Positions 38,971 through 48,035 are shown, counted from the stretch's first letter. The stretch is 51,157 bases of DNA from Candidatus Dojkabacteria bacterium (GCA_023229785.1 JALNYV010000012.1:1-51157); one strand, 5' to 3'. The notes: a model not told the origin generated them from the letters alone. A program made the numbers and translations.

Positions 38971-39000
38971 TTGACGCCAAACATATCCTTGTGCTACATT
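38971..39000 (+). promoter_or_regulatory. Rightward promoter of the packaging operon
   Basis: TTGACG (38971-38976), 18-base spacer, TGTGCTACATT with -10 TACATT (38995-39000), 6 bases to ATG 39007. Confidence 0.65.
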
Positions 39001-39006
39001 TGATTT

Positions 39007-39585
39007 ATGAATCTAAAAATAAAGTCTATTGAGGAAGTTCTTCCACTTATAGATCGTTTCTTCCAAGAAAATGGTCGATATCCAACTGCGGTCGATTTTA
39101 ATGTCACAGACTACTTACCATCGGCACGATTGATCCAACGTAGATTTGGTGGATTATCAGAATTCAGAAAGCAATTAAATTTTCCAATTACTGATTATTC
39201 AAGAGGAGAATATAAAATCAATGTTTTAAAGGAAATAGGAAAACGCGGATTAGAGGAAGAGAACAAGATGTTTAATTTATTAGTAAAACAATTTGGAAGA
39301 ATGAAAGTACATAGGGAATATCTTCTTTATGAGAATGGTAGAAGTAGATGTGATTTTTATATATTTGATAAAGTAAGGAATATAATTGTAGATGCATTCT
39401 TCCCGAAGGATAAGTATTCATTTGATGGTTGTGTAAGGAGTAAAAAATATCGATATAGAAATCACAATGGTCCAGAAAAAATAATCTTTGTACAGATGAA
39501 TCCTGATATTAAGATCGAATCAAATAATAACTTCTATGAAGTAATGTCGTTACCACATTTCAAAAAATTCATTTCTATGTTATAA
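39007..39585 (+). CDS. Nuclease-like protein with homing-type DNA-binding repeat
   Basis: 192 residues. NGRYPTAVDFNVTD and LIQRRFGGLSEFRKQL match the repeat found in homing endonuclease-associated proteins. The C-terminal part (YENGRSRCDFYIFD, RNIIVDAFFP, EKIIFVQMNPD) has the D-x-F / V-D pattern of a PD-(D/E)XK or EDxHD-type nuclease core. It heads the packaging operon. It may be a selfish homing gene or a phage DNA-processing enzyme; catalytic residues are unproven. Confidence 0.5.
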   Translation: MNLKIKSIEEVLPLIDRFFQENGRYPTAVDFNVTDYLPSARLIQRRFGGLSEFRKQLNFPITDYSRGEYKINVLKEIGKRGLEEENKMFNLLVKQFGRMKVHREYLLYENGRSRCDFYIFDKVRNIIVDAFFPKDKYSFDGCVRSKKYRYRNHNGPEKIIFVQMNPDIKIESNNNFYEVMSLPHFKKFISML

Positions 39586-39586
39586 T
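39581..39586 (+). promoter_or_regulatory. -10 box overlapping a stop codon
   Basis: TATGTTATAAT; the TAA of the 39007 gene lies inside TATAAT. The next ATG (39602) is 15 bases further, with a weak AGG. Confidence 0.45.
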
Positions 39587-39601
39587 GTTCCCATAGGCAC
39601 T

Positions 39602-39949
39602 ATGAAATCTCCAAGCAACGAACTCACTTCCAGCATTATTGATTTCTTGCTTCGTAACCGGTTCTTTGCTTGGAGACAGAACACTACAGGTGTATACGAC
39701 CCTAAGAACAAATTCTTCAGACCTGCATCCATTACTGGAGTGTCCGATATTATCGCTATACGACCTCAGGACGGACGTTTCGTAGCTATTGAAGTAAAGA
39801 TAGGTCATGATAAGCTACGCGAGTCCCAGATAGCATTCCTTGGTTCTGTAGAACGCGCGAAAGGAATAGCAGTAGTAGTGAAAACATTTGATGAGTTTCT
39901 CGATATATATAATAAATTTATTGTTTATGAAAAACAGACTAAAATCTAA
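39602..39949 (+). CDS. VRR-NUC domain nuclease
   Basis: 115 residues. ITGVSDIIAIRPQDGRFVAIEVKIGHDKLRESQ-type core (in pieces: GVSDIIAI, FVAIEVK, ESQIAFL, GIAVVVKTFDEFL) gives the D-(E)xK-Q pattern of VRR-NUC / Holliday-junction-resolvase-like nucleases. In phages they act in recombination or in resolving branches before packaging. It lies just upstream of the terminase genes. Confidence 0.85.
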   Translation: MKSPSNELTSSIIDFLLRNRFFAWRQNTTGVYDPKNKFFRPASITGVSDIIAIRPQDGRFVAIEVKIGHDKLRESQIAFLGSVERAKGIAVVVKTFDEFLDIYNKFIVYEKQTKI

Positions 39950-40481
39950 TGAAGATAAACGCTATCAAACATTCCCTGTTGATCCAATAAAGGGAATTGT
40001 TCCTGTTGCTGAAGAAACATCAAGTGCACTTCCCGCAGAAGTAAAGAAAAAACTTATTGAACTTATTGATAAGAACCGCATGCTTCCACCAGCACTACAA
40101 CGTTCTCGTTTCTCACTTCTCATTGATGCTGGATTTCCTTACGAGAAGGCGATTAAACTTTCAAATATTTTGTTTGATAACGATGGCTCTGCTATTCAGA
40201 TAAAGCACCGTGGATTTGACTCTAACTCAGCGAAGCTCACTATTCAGGAAATCATGCATGATGAGCGCGCTTCAGCGGAAACTCGGTTGAAAGCTGCAAC
40301 TGAATCATTGAAGATTAATGGTGCGTACAAGGATCCAGAGGATAGAGGAGACAAGACTTCAGAGATACTTGCTGGCGTACTGCGTGACGTGATAGATATC
40401 GGAAAGAGTCGTTCACGAGTGCCTAGACTTAATCAACCGGAGAAGAGAATTCGCGTACAAGATTTACACAACGATGATTGA
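39927..40481 (+). CDS. Terminase small subunit-like protein
   Basis: 184 residues from ATG 39927; upstream in-frame Met codons lie in the VRR-NUC gene. RFSLLIDAGFPYEKAIKLSNILF looks like an HTH, followed by IQEIMHDERASAETRLKAATESLKI, typical of small terminase proteins. It ends overlapping the large terminase start. DNA recognition for packaging is inferred. Confidence 0.6.
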   Translation: MKNRLKSNEDKRYQTFPVDPIKGIVPVAEETSSALPAEVKKKLIELIDKNRMLPPALQRSRFSLLIDAGFPYEKAIKLSNILFDNDGSAIQIKHRGFDSNSAKLTIQEIMHDERASAETRLKAATESLKINGAYKDPEDRGDKTSEILAGVLRDVIDIGKSRSRVPRLNQPEKRIRVQDLHNDD

Positions 40482-42078
40482 TGTACCAACAGAATTAGAT
40501 GAGAAGACTATCAAGTCTATTAAGAAAAACCTATCTAACCAAGAATGGAGGTTAGAACATTTGTATTACATTTTAAATGAGAATGGAGAGAAGGTGATAT
40601 TTAAGATGAACGCGGCACAGAAGTCTCTCTTTAAGAATCGGTGGTTTTTGAATCTTATTCTTAAGGCACGACAACGAGGAATCACTACATTTATTTCTGT
40701 TTTCTTTTTGGATTCAGTGTTGTTTGCTGACAACCAGGCAGCGCTCATCATTGCACACACAGTGATTGATGCGAGGAAGATATTTGAAACTAAGATTAAG
40801 TTTGCGTTTGATAACTTACCGTTGTGGATTAAGGATCAATACATAGTTGACACCAACAACACGAATGAATTGAAGTTTAGAACCAAGGGCGATGAGAACA
40901 ACCTATCATCGATTGCGGTTGCTACTTCGGGAAGAAGTGGTACTTATCAGTTTTTGCATGTGTCTGAGTTCGGAATCATTTGTGCGAAGTATCCAGAGAA
41001 GGCGAAAGAAATTGTAACCGGATCATTGCAGACAGTGCACCGGGGGAACATGGTATTCATTGAGTCGACCGCGATGGGTAGATCGGGTTACTTCTTCGAT
41101 TATTGTAATGAAGCACAACAGTTGCTTGCTTCTGGTAAGGAGCTTACTGAAATGGATTTTAAGTTTTTCTTCTTCGCATGGTGGGAAGATCCGAAATATG
41201 TGTTGTCTGGTGACGTTACTATCACTACAGAGATGGAGTTATATTTCAAATCGATCGAGGAGAAGTGTCACATCACACTCTCTAAAGAACAGAAGAATTG
41301 GTATGTGAAGAAGTTGGATAAGTTGAAAGAAGACATGATGCGAGAGTTCCCATCCCTTCCAGAAGAAGCATTCATGGCTTCGATTGAAGGAGCATACTAT
41401 TCGAAACAGTTTAACAAGTTGATAGCGGACAAGCGTATGCGACGACATCTCTATGATCCCGCATTACAAGTCTATACGTTCTGGGACCTTGGGATATCAG
41501 ACCAGATGGTAGTATTGTTTGTTCAGTTCCATGGGAACGAGGTTAGATTGATTGATGAGTATCATGCCTCAGGAGAAGGGTTGAAACACTTCGTAGTTAT
41601 GTTGCAGAACAAGGCGATGGAACATGGATATATCTATGCAGGACATTTTGGTCCACACGATATTGAAGTGCGCGAGATGTCGAACGATGCAAAGAGTCGC
41701 AAGCAGGCGGCACAAGATTTGGGGTTACGGTTCCAAGTAGTGAAGAGGCATTCTATTGATATTGGTATTGACGAAGTTCGTATGATGTTGGGTACTACTT
41801 GGATTGATGAAGAGAAGTGTGATTATGTTGCGCGCGCTATTCAGGAATATCGCAAGGAGTGGGATGATGAACTTGGAGTATGGATGTCGAAGCCACTTCA
41901 CAATTGGGCAAGTCATACTTGTGACTCCATTAGAATGTGCGCGATGTCGAGGAAATATATCATGGGATTTGGGAACATCGAGACGAATGATCCGGATAAG
42001 ATGAATGATGCATACTTTAATCAGTCGAATGATTCTCACGACTTCGATCCGCATTCACCAACCGGTGGAGCATTCTGA
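40474..42078 (+). CDS. terL: Terminase large subunit
   Basis: 534 residues. ATPase: KARQRGITT (about 63-71) as adapted Walker A, FLHVSEFG (about 160) as Walker B, VFIESTA (about 193) as coupling motif. Nuclease: TFWDLGISD (about 334), DEYHASG (about 358) and SHTCDSIRM (about 480) supply the RNase H-type acidic residues. It cuts and pumps DNA into the procapsid through the portal encoded next. Start overlaps the small subunit gene by 8 bases. Confidence 0.92.
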   Translation: MIDVPTELDEKTIKSIKKNLSNQEWRLEHLYYILNENGEKVIFKMNAAQKSLFKNRWFLNLILKARQRGITTFISVFFLDSVLFADNQAALIIAHTVIDARKIFETKIKFAFDNLPLWIKDQYIVDTNNTNELKFRTKGDENNLSSIAVATSGRSGTYQFLHVSEFGIICAKYPEKAKEIVTGSLQTVHRGNMVFIESTAMGRSGYFFDYCNEAQQLLASGKELTEMDFKFFFFAWWEDPKYVLSGDVTITTEMELYFKSIEEKCHITLSKEQKNWYVKKLDKLKEDMMREFPSLPEEAFMASIEGAYYSKQFNKLIADKRMRRHLYDPALQVYTFWDLGISDQMVVLFVQFHGNEVRLIDEYHASGEGLKHFVVMLQNKAMEHGYIYAGHFGPHDIEVREMSNDAKSRKQAAQDLGLRFQVVKRHSIDIGIDEVRMMLGTTWIDEEKCDYVARAIQEYRKEWDDELGVWMSKPLHNWASHTCDSIRMCAMSRKYIMGFGNIETNDPDKMNDAYFNQSNDSHDFDPHSPTGGAF

Positions 42079-42107
42079 TGTGTTTTGATATACACAGTTG
42101 TTTGTGA

Positions 42108-42113
42108 TATAAT
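42108..42113 (+). promoter_or_regulatory. -10 box of the portal operon
   Basis: TGTGATATAAT with TATAAT at 42108-42113. The first ATG follows at once (42114), but a GTG in frame at 42120 lies exactly 6 bases downstream, the usual leaderless distance here. Confidence 0.55.
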
Positions 42114-44102
42114 ATGAGAGTGAAATATCCTGAAGAGGAAGCGAAGAACTTACCTGATATTAAGTATACCGTTGATGAAGTAAAATATCGCGGAGAACTT
42201 TTGCGTAAGTTGGAACGCTCATATCAAATCCATGAATCACCTCAGGATTATTTTGATTTAATGCCTCGTTCAGAATGGTGGAGAGATAATGAACGACGTG
42301 CATCACAATTCTTACGTCCTCGTGTAAATAAGGAAGATACGATTATTACTACCGGAGTAACGCGACAGAAATTAATGGCGTTGCTTGCTATTGTGAATAA
42401 CTTAAATCTTTCGTCAGACATCACTGCATTTGATAAAAACAATTTTCAGATTGGTGGATTAGGACAGGCGATGGAAGCAATCATTGAGAAAGTTAAAGAA
42501 CTTGATCACGATGAAGAAAAAAAATTCTTGCGTGACATGGAACTCTTGAAACAAGGAGAAGTATATGTTGAGGCGATTTCAGTAAATAGAACTGAGTTGC
42601 GAAAGAAATTAAATAAGAAATTTGATGGATCATTAAAGAATGTTAAGTGGGACGAGAAGGTTGCAAAACTTGCACCGAAAATTGAAAGAAATATTATTCA
42701 TCCATTGAATGTATTCTTAGGAGACATCACACAATATGATATTCAGAATCAGACATATTTATTTACAGTTCGAGTATTATCATATGCAAAAGCGGAAACT
42801 ATTTATGGAACGTGGGATAGATTTCAATATGTTTCATATGACAGAAAATATTTCTCACCGAATTTAGATAGAGGTATTGCAGAGTATAATCGTGGATGGA
42901 CTCTATCACAAATACAGAATGGGCAAGTAGAAGAAATTAAGTTTCAGAATCGTTGGGGAAATGAATACATGATTATGTTGAATGGAGTGATGATGCTTCC
43001 GATTGGTTTCCCACTTCCATGGAGTTTTAATTTGTATAACATTGAACACCAAGTGCTTGAACCATTTTCTCCGTTCTTCTATGGAGGAAAATCATTACCA
43101 AGTAGATTTAAAACACTAGATTCAACCGCTGATGAATTTTTGCGTTTAATGATTTTGAAAACACAGCGATCACTTATCCCCCCAATTGCAAACCTCACAG
43201 GAAAAGTTTTGAGTGCTCGCATGTTCCTTCCTGGAAAGATTACAAATGGAGTTGACCCATCACAAGTTAAGCCAATGTTTGAGAATTTAGATGGGATAAA
43301 TAATACAGAGTATGAAGCATTTCAGATGATAATGAAGATGGTTGATAGTAGTTCAATTGATCCATCATCACAGGGTATGGGATCAGAAAAAGGGACTACT
43401 GCAACTGAGGTGTTGACTATGCAGAAGAATGCAGAAGTTGCTACAGGAAACCTGATCTTTGCTGCATCGATGCTTGAAAAGAAATTGGATTACTTAACGA
43501 TTCATAATATTATTGAAACGTATTTTGATCCTACTGATACAAAGATTGATGAGATAAGGAAGTCATTAATAAATGTTTATCAGACAGTTTCTTCTGAGGG
43601 AAATATCCCCGGGAAAGGAAGAGGGAATAGAATTGTTAGCTTTACTGATCAAGAAATCCCGAAACCAGAAGATATAAATAAAGCAGAAGAGGATATAGAA
43701 GATTCTACTGGCGTACCTACGAAAATCTATTTACTTAATGCACCAGAGATAAAGAAACTTCATGAAGTAGCAGATCTTACTTGGAGAATCACTGTTATTC
43801 CAAAGCCAAAGAAATCAAGTGAGATCGATAAGTTAATGTTAAGAAATATGATTGTCGATCTTTCTATGTTCCAACAAGATTTGAATATGGATTATCTTGA
43901 AGAGAAAGTTGCGCTTGCATGGGATGAGATCCCAACAAAATTGTTTAATTCAAAAGCAAAAGGAGGAACGCAACAAACAGGGATACAGCTTCCTAATGCT
44001 GGTGGAGGTGGAGCGCCTGGAGCTGAGGGTATAGCGCAAACGATGGGAAATCTTTCTGCTACTGGTGGAATAAAACCACCATCAATGACGGGTGGGCAAT
44101 AA
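42114..44102 (+). CDS. Portal protein
   Basis: 662 residues (660 if started at GTG 42120). It follows the large terminase; has a long helical, acidic architecture (RGELLRKLERSYQIHESPQDYFD, EYEAFQMIMKMVDSSSIDPSSQG, ATEVLTMQKNAE) and a Gly-rich C-terminus. Size fits podovirus-type portals. It forms the dodecameric DNA channel. No single signature was used; the call rests on order, size and the TATEVLT-type helix. Confidence 0.75.
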   Translation: MRVKYPEEEAKNLPDIKYTVDEVKYRGELLRKLERSYQIHESPQDYFDLMPRSEWWRDNERRASQFLRPRVNKEDTIITTGVTRQKLMALLAIVNNLNLSSDITAFDKNNFQIGGLGQAMEAIIEKVKELDHDEEKKFLRDMELLKQGEVYVEAISVNRTELRKKLNKKFDGSLKNVKWDEKVAKLAPKIERNIIHPLNVFLGDITQYDIQNQTYLFTVRVLSYAKAETIYGTWDRFQYVSYDRKYFSPNLDRGIAEYNRGWTLSQIQNGQVEEIKFQNRWGNEYMIMLNGVMMLPIGFPLPWSFNLYNIEHQVLEPFSPFFYGGKSLPSRFKTLDSTADEFLRLMILKTQRSLIPPIANLTGKVLSARMFLPGKITNGVDPSQVKPMFENLDGINNTEYEAFQMIMKMVDSSSIDPSSQGMGSEKGTTATEVLTMQKNAEVATGNLIFAASMLEKKLDYLTIHNIIETYFDPTDTKIDEIRKSLINVYQTVSSEGNIPGKGRGNRIVSFTDQEIPKPEDINKAEEDIEDSTGVPTKIYLLNAPEIKKLHEVADLTWRITVIPKPKKSSEIDKLMLRNMIVDLSMFQQDLNMDYLEEKVALAWDEIPTKLFNSKAKGGTQQTGIQLPNAGGGGAPGAEGIAQTMGNLSATGGIKPPSMTGGQ

Positions 44103-44105
44103 TGT

Positions 44106-44525
44106 ATGCAGATATTTAAAGATATAAAAGAAATATTATCTCTTGTACGAAAACCTAAGGTTATAGAAATAAAACCGGAGATTTCTGATTTAACAAGACA
44201 TCAACTTTCCAGTATTGATTTAAAAGATTTTGAGAAACTATTACCACAGAATGAAGCGGAACGAAAGGCATATATACAATATGTTGCGAGTGGATTTAAA
44301 TCATATCTTGATCCATTATTTAAAAAACTTATTCAGGCGCAACTTGAATTCATTGGTCACGATGCAACAGACTGGGATAAGGTAAACTTTTCTCGAGGAA
44401 CACTGAATGGATTAACTTTAATAAAGGATGAATTCGAAAAATGTTTTGCTGAACATATACAAGATTTTATGGATGCAAATACAAAGCCAATTGATAAGAG
44501 CCAGACGATAGGAGATTTAAATTAG
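44106..44525 (+). CDS. Small virion- or portal-associated protein
   Basis: 139 residues, helical (FEKLLPQNEAERKAYIQYVASGF, LDPLFKKLIQAQLEFIG). It starts 3 bases after the portal stop. Possibly a head completion or internal protein. No family recognised. Confidence 0.5.
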   Translation: MQIFKDIKEILSLVRKPKVIEIKPEISDLTRHQLSSIDLKDFEKLLPQNEAERKAYIQYVASGFKSYLDPLFKKLIQAQLEFIGHDATDWDKVNFSRGTLNGLTLIKDEFEKCFAEHIQDFMDANTKPIDKSQTIGDLN

Positions 44526-44619
44526 TTATCTGAATGAAAGGTCGACTTAGAAGTATCTCGTCTCGCACTCACGTTAAAGTGCCGTTAGTACAAAAAAGTC
44601 AAACAAACCAAAAAAATAT

Positions 44620-45156
44620 ATGAAAGTAAAACAAGAAGATGGAACTGAGATCGAAGTATTCACTCAGCAAGAAGTAGATGCAAAGATGCAGACCACTGCA
44701 CAAGAGCTTGCTACTGCAAAGGAAGAATTATTGAAAGCAAATGATAAAGATTTAAATTTTTCAACACTAAGAAAAAAGGTTGAGGAATTAGAGAAGAAGG
44801 ATTTTGATAATAAAAATCTTGTTATTGAAACGATTCTTTCTCAAAAATCAGCAGATAGGATTAAGGAGTTGTCTAATGGGGATATCGAACTTGAAAAGAA
44901 GATTAAGTTTAATTTTGATAGAATAAAGGACGAAGCAAAGAGTCCCGAGGAGTTAGAAAAGAAGATGCAAGATGCGCTTGTCTTATCTGGTGGGTCACCA
45001 AAGAATGCACTTAATGGTGCAATTACGGCAGCGGGTGGGGCGATTAATGTACGTCCGTTCGCTGGAGAGAAATCGTTAAAACCGGAACTTGGTGATATAG
45101 CAAAGAAGTTCGGCATCACGTCGGATGATGTTGATAAGTATTATAAAAATAAATAA
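44620..45156 (+). CDS. Scaffolding-like protein
   Basis: 178 residues: a coiled-coil region (DAKMQTTAQELATAKEELLK, LRKKVEELEKKD), then a Gly/Ala linker (GGSPKNALNGAITAAGGAI) and a helical C-terminus. Length, charge and place between portal and capsid genes fit a scaffold. Ninety-four bases before it have no gene. Confidence 0.5.
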   Translation: MKVKQEDGTEIEVFTQQEVDAKMQTTAQELATAKEELLKANDKDLNFSTLRKKVEELEKKDFDNKNLVIETILSQKSADRIKELSNGDIELEKKIKFNFDRIKDEAKSPEELEKKMQDALVLSGGSPKNALNGAITAAGGAINVRPFAGEKSLKPELGDIAKKFGITSDDVDKYYKNK

Positions 45157-45161
45157 CACAT

Positions 45162-45647
45162 ATGACAAAAGAAGAAAAAGAAAAGAATATTGAAACCCCA
45201 AATGAGTTGGAGGAGTTAAAAGCCACCGTTGCGAAACTCTTAGAATCAGATTCAAAGAAGTCAGAAATGATTGCAGATCTTATGAAGGTTGCAGACAAGA
45301 GTAGATTGGAATGGGTAAATTCTGGTAAGGATAAAAAGGGTCCAAATCGTTATAAGGTTGGTCGCCATAATGGTCAGTTTATTGTAGGATGGAAGACGTT
45401 GGAAGATTTAGTAGAGCAGGATGGTTCTGGAAGATGGTTAGTGAAGCAGAGATATGAACTTATTCTTGCTGACGGATCTACAAAAGAAATTGCTGGATAT
45501 GTTAATTTTTCGAATGCTCGATATAATGATCCAGTAGTTCTCGAAGAAATTTCGCGGGAAGTAAAGATCGATGGAACCCTAGTCTTAAGAGGAAAGGTCG
45601 TAGGAACCAATACTGAATTAAGTATTGATGCAAAATTTGTAAATTAA
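45162..45647 (+). CDS. Head-region protein, coiled N-terminus
   Basis: 161 residues: residues 1-45 charged coil (EEKEKNIETPNELEELKATV), then a beta-rich domain (GQFIVGWKTLEDLV, RYELILADGSTKEIAGYVNF). Unknown family. It is in the scaffold-capsid interval. Confidence 0.5.
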   Translation: MTKEEKEKNIETPNELEELKATVAKLLESDSKKSEMIADLMKVADKSRLEWVNSGKDKKGPNRYKVGRHNGQFIVGWKTLEDLVEQDGSGRWLVKQRYELILADGSTKEIAGYVNFSNARYNDPVVLEEISREVKIDGTLVLRGKVVGTNTELSIDAKFVN

Positions 45648-45649
45648 TT

Positions 45650-45871
45650 ATGGGAAGAACAAAAAAAATTGTAATTGAAGAATCAAAAGAAGTCCTGCAA
45701 CCGGAAGTAAGTACACCAGTTGAGGAAGTAAGCACACCAGTGTTTCCGATATATGAAGGAGCTCGGGTGATTGAAGTGTTCTCTGAAAGGGAAATTGGTG
45801 GAAAAGTATTTCGACATTGTAAACTTTCGAATGGATGCACTGCGAATGTGCCGATAGAATATTTCAAATAA
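45650..45871 (+). CDS. Small head-region protein
   Basis: 73 residues, with two repeats EEVSTPV in the acidic linker and a small beta domain (GGKVFRHCKLSNGCTANVPIEYF). Two bases after the previous gene. Unknown. Confidence 0.5.
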   Translation: MGRTKKIVIEESKEVLQPEVSTPVEEVSTPVFPIYEGARVIEVFSEREIGGKVFRHCKLSNGCTANVPIEYFK

Positions 45872-45873
45872 CT

Positions 45874-46281
45874 ATGCAATATTTAGGAGAGAACGCAATT
45901 AAATCAATTGCGATAAGCGAATTTAAGACACCAAATAATCAGGAAATTAGTGAGGTAGAATTTGAGTCTGGTATTAAAGAACTAATACCTACAAATTTCT
46001 TAAATCAGTTGATAACAGAAAACTCAATATCAAATATTGATTATAAGAATAACCAATATGTAATTATAGTTGGGACGTTGTTGGGGGTGCTTTCTGAGTA
46101 TAATATTCGCATTAGTGACATCGGAAGGATTATTGATAAAATAGTTATGTCTATAAATCAGAATATCGAATCCGCTGAGGCAGCACTTTGGAAAAAGAAA
46201 AAAGAGGACCAAACTCTTTTAGATGTTCATAAAGTAATAACATCTAACAAAGTAGAGTTGAAAGATATTTTGAATAGTTGA
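45874..46281 (+). CDS. Head-region helical protein
   Basis: 135 residues from ATG 45874 (MQYLGENAIKSIAISEF); upstream in-frame Met lies in the preceding gene. Mixed fold with a C-terminal helix (SAEAALWKKKKEDQTLLDVH). Unknown family. Confidence 0.5.
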   Translation: MQYLGENAIKSIAISEFKTPNNQEISEVEFESGIKELIPTNFLNQLITENSISNIDYKNNQYVIIVGTLLGVLSEYNIRISDIGRIIDKIVMSINQNIESAEAALWKKKKEDQTLLDVHKVITSNKVELKDILNS

Positions 46282-46307
46282 TCGTGCACAACTATTTATG
46301 ATATAAT
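46278..46307 (+). promoter_or_regulatory. Promoter upstream of head genes
   Basis: TTGATC (46278-46283), 18-base spacer, TATGATATAAT with -10 at 46302-46307. It overlaps the end of the 45874 gene. A structured leader of about 170 nt follows. Confidence 0.65.
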
Positions 46308-46310
46308 ATA

Positions 46311-46377
46311 GGCAAAACTGAATCACCGGTTTGCCGCGTCAAAGGCATAGAGAGAAATCTTTATGCTTTTTCGTTTT
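46311..46377 (+). ncRNA. Short RNA or attenuator with GAAA-tetraloop terminator
   Basis: Hairpin GGCAAA / TTTGCC (46311-46316, 46330-46335), then GCATAGAGA-GAAA-TCTTTATGC (46345-46366) followed by TTTTTCGTTTT, a classic intrinsic terminator. Another hairpin TTGATT / AATCAA (46399-46430) with an inner TTGGTC / GACTAA alternative comes before the head gene ATG at 46485. Confidence 0.6.
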
Positions 46378-46484
46378 AACACTTTCGTAAAAAGGTTATT
46401 GATTCATCGTTGGTCCGTAAGACTAATCAATAGATGCCACCATGATTCAAGTTTCAAAAAATAGTCGCAATATTTTTAAAAATT

Positions 46485-46907
46485 ATGTTTATATTAAATA
46501 AAGGAAAGACAAAGTTTCAGTGGTTACCTGTAACCGCATCAACGGTTCTTTCTAAGGGTGCATTGGTTGCATTCAGTAGCGGAAAGCTCATTGCTGCAAC
46601 GTCAACAACTGCTCCAAGTGATATTGTTGGAGTTATTCGTCATGCAATTGCAGCTACCGATTCTGATTATGCAACAGAACGTTTGGTTGAGGTTGAAGTA
46701 CCAGTAGAGAAGAATACTGTTTGGGAAGCTGCGGTAACTTCTGGTCTTGTGGCAGCAGATATAGGTTTGTATCAGGATCTTACTGATTCAGTTACAGTAA
46801 ATCGTGGTGCATCTACCTACGATGTCGTCCAATGTATAAAAGTTATCTCAACTACAAAGGGGTTATTCTTTTTGAACATTGGTGCAGATGCGCGTGCTAA
46901 GGCGTAA
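46485..46907 (+). CDS. Head decoration / cement-like protein
   Basis: 140 residues, beta-rich (VLSKGALVAFSSGKLIAATSTT, APSDIVGVIRH, LVEVEVPVEKNTVWEAAV). This layout is common in small capsid stabilisers (DUF2190/gpD type). It lies directly before the capsid gene. Assigned by composition and place. Confidence 0.5.
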   Translation: MFILNKGKTKFQWLPVTASTVLSKGALVAFSSGKLIAATSTTAPSDIVGVIRHAIAATDSDYATERLVEVEVPVEKNTVWEAAVTSGLVAADIGLYQDLTDSVTVNRGASTYDVVQCIKVISTTKGLFFLNIGADARAKA

Positions 46908-47024
46908 TATTAGCAAAACATCTTTTCTTTGCAGTGGTTCCTAGCATAGGTGATGTCTAGGTTGTAAAGAGGGAAAACGGACAACGTCGAAATTGTCTGA
47001 TAATAAAGCAAATAAAGAAAAGAA

Positions 47025-48035
47025 ATGGAATTAAATACTATAAGTCTTTCTGATTTCACACGACTTGCTGATATTATCTTCGAAAAAGAAAAGGCAAGTA
47101 TTTCACAGGCAGCTCGCAATTCAGGATTGTTCCAAGTAGAGAGCATCCCAATGAATAGCGGAAACACCCGTGAATACACCGAAATCGATCTCGAGGAATA
47201 TGCAAGCGTAAAGAATCAGGGAGATCAATCAAGTCGGGCAAAAGTACAACAGGGATATAATAAAGTAATCACTTCATACCGTGTTTCAAAGGATATTGGA
47301 ATCACTTATGAAATGAGAACTCAGAATAAATATCCTGAGGTTGTGCGTAGACTTACAAATCTTGCAGGTCTTGCAGTAAATAGAATGGATCTCGATTTAA
47401 CACATCGATTCACCTTTGGTACGGCGACAAGCTATACCGATCAGGATGGACGAACTATCGATACCACTCTAGGCGATACTCTTGAACTCTTTTCAACTGT
47501 TCACACAGTGAGGGGATCTTCAACTACATATCGAAATCGTTTGGCAAGTAACCCACAGTACTCAAAAAGTGCTTTGGAAGGAATGGAGCGTTTGGTAGTT
47601 GAAGAAACTATCAACCAGTTCGGTCAGAAGGTTGTAGTACCGTTTGATATCATCTGGAGTACAGAAGATCCAAATACGGTAAATGCAATTCTTACTGATC
47701 TTCGCTCAATGGCTGCAACTGATGCTGGTTTGAACTCAGGTGTACTTAACCCTTATAAGGCGAAGTACAAACATGTTATTCTTCCACGTCTTGCAACTGA
47801 TGCGAATGGTGCAGTAGATGCAACGAAGCGTAAATATTGGGGACTTGCTTCTTCAATGGCTTCAACAGCACACTTAGCAATTTGGGAGGAACCACATTTG
47901 AAAGTTCCATCAGATTTGAATGCTGGTGAAGAATTCTCAACTGACGATTGGAATTTTGGCGTGCGTGCGGGTTTTGGAGTGGTTATAGTGAACGGTGTAT
48001 GGGTAAAAATGAGTTCCGGGGACGGGACTTCTTAG
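47025..48035 (+). CDS. Major capsid protein, HK97-like, complete copy B
   Basis: 336 residues. The N-terminal helix (LADIIFEKEKASISQAARNS) and the EYTEIDLEEYASVKNQG stretch correspond to the N-arm and E-loop region of HK97-type shells; SYTDQDGRTIDTTLGD and the C-terminal sheet follow. Compared with the truncated copy at 1-866 it differs at 17 of the aligned 287 residues. The preceding 117 bases hold GACAA / TTGTC arms and an A-rich stretch before ATG, no Shine-Dalgarno site. Confidence 0.8.
   Translation: MELNTISLSDFTRLADIIFEKEKASISQAARNSGLFQVESIPMNSGNTREYTEIDLEEYASVKNQGDQSSRAKVQQGYNKVITSYRVSKDIGITYEMRTQNKYPEVVRRLTNLAGLAVNRMDLDLTHRFTFGTATSYTDQDGRTIDTTLGDTLELFSTVHTVRGSSTTYRNRLASNPQYSKSALEGMERLVVEETINQFGQKVVVPFDIIWSTEDPNTVNAILTDLRSMAATDAGLNSGVLNPYKAKYKHVILPRLATDANGAVDATKRKYWGLASSMASTAHLAIWEEPHLKVPSDLNAGEEFSTDDWNFGVRAGFGVVIVNGVWVKMSSGDGTS
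47170..47278. repeat. Exact 109-bp repeat, right copy
   Basis: Identical to bases 1-109, same orientation, inside the complete capsid gene. Confidence 0.9.
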
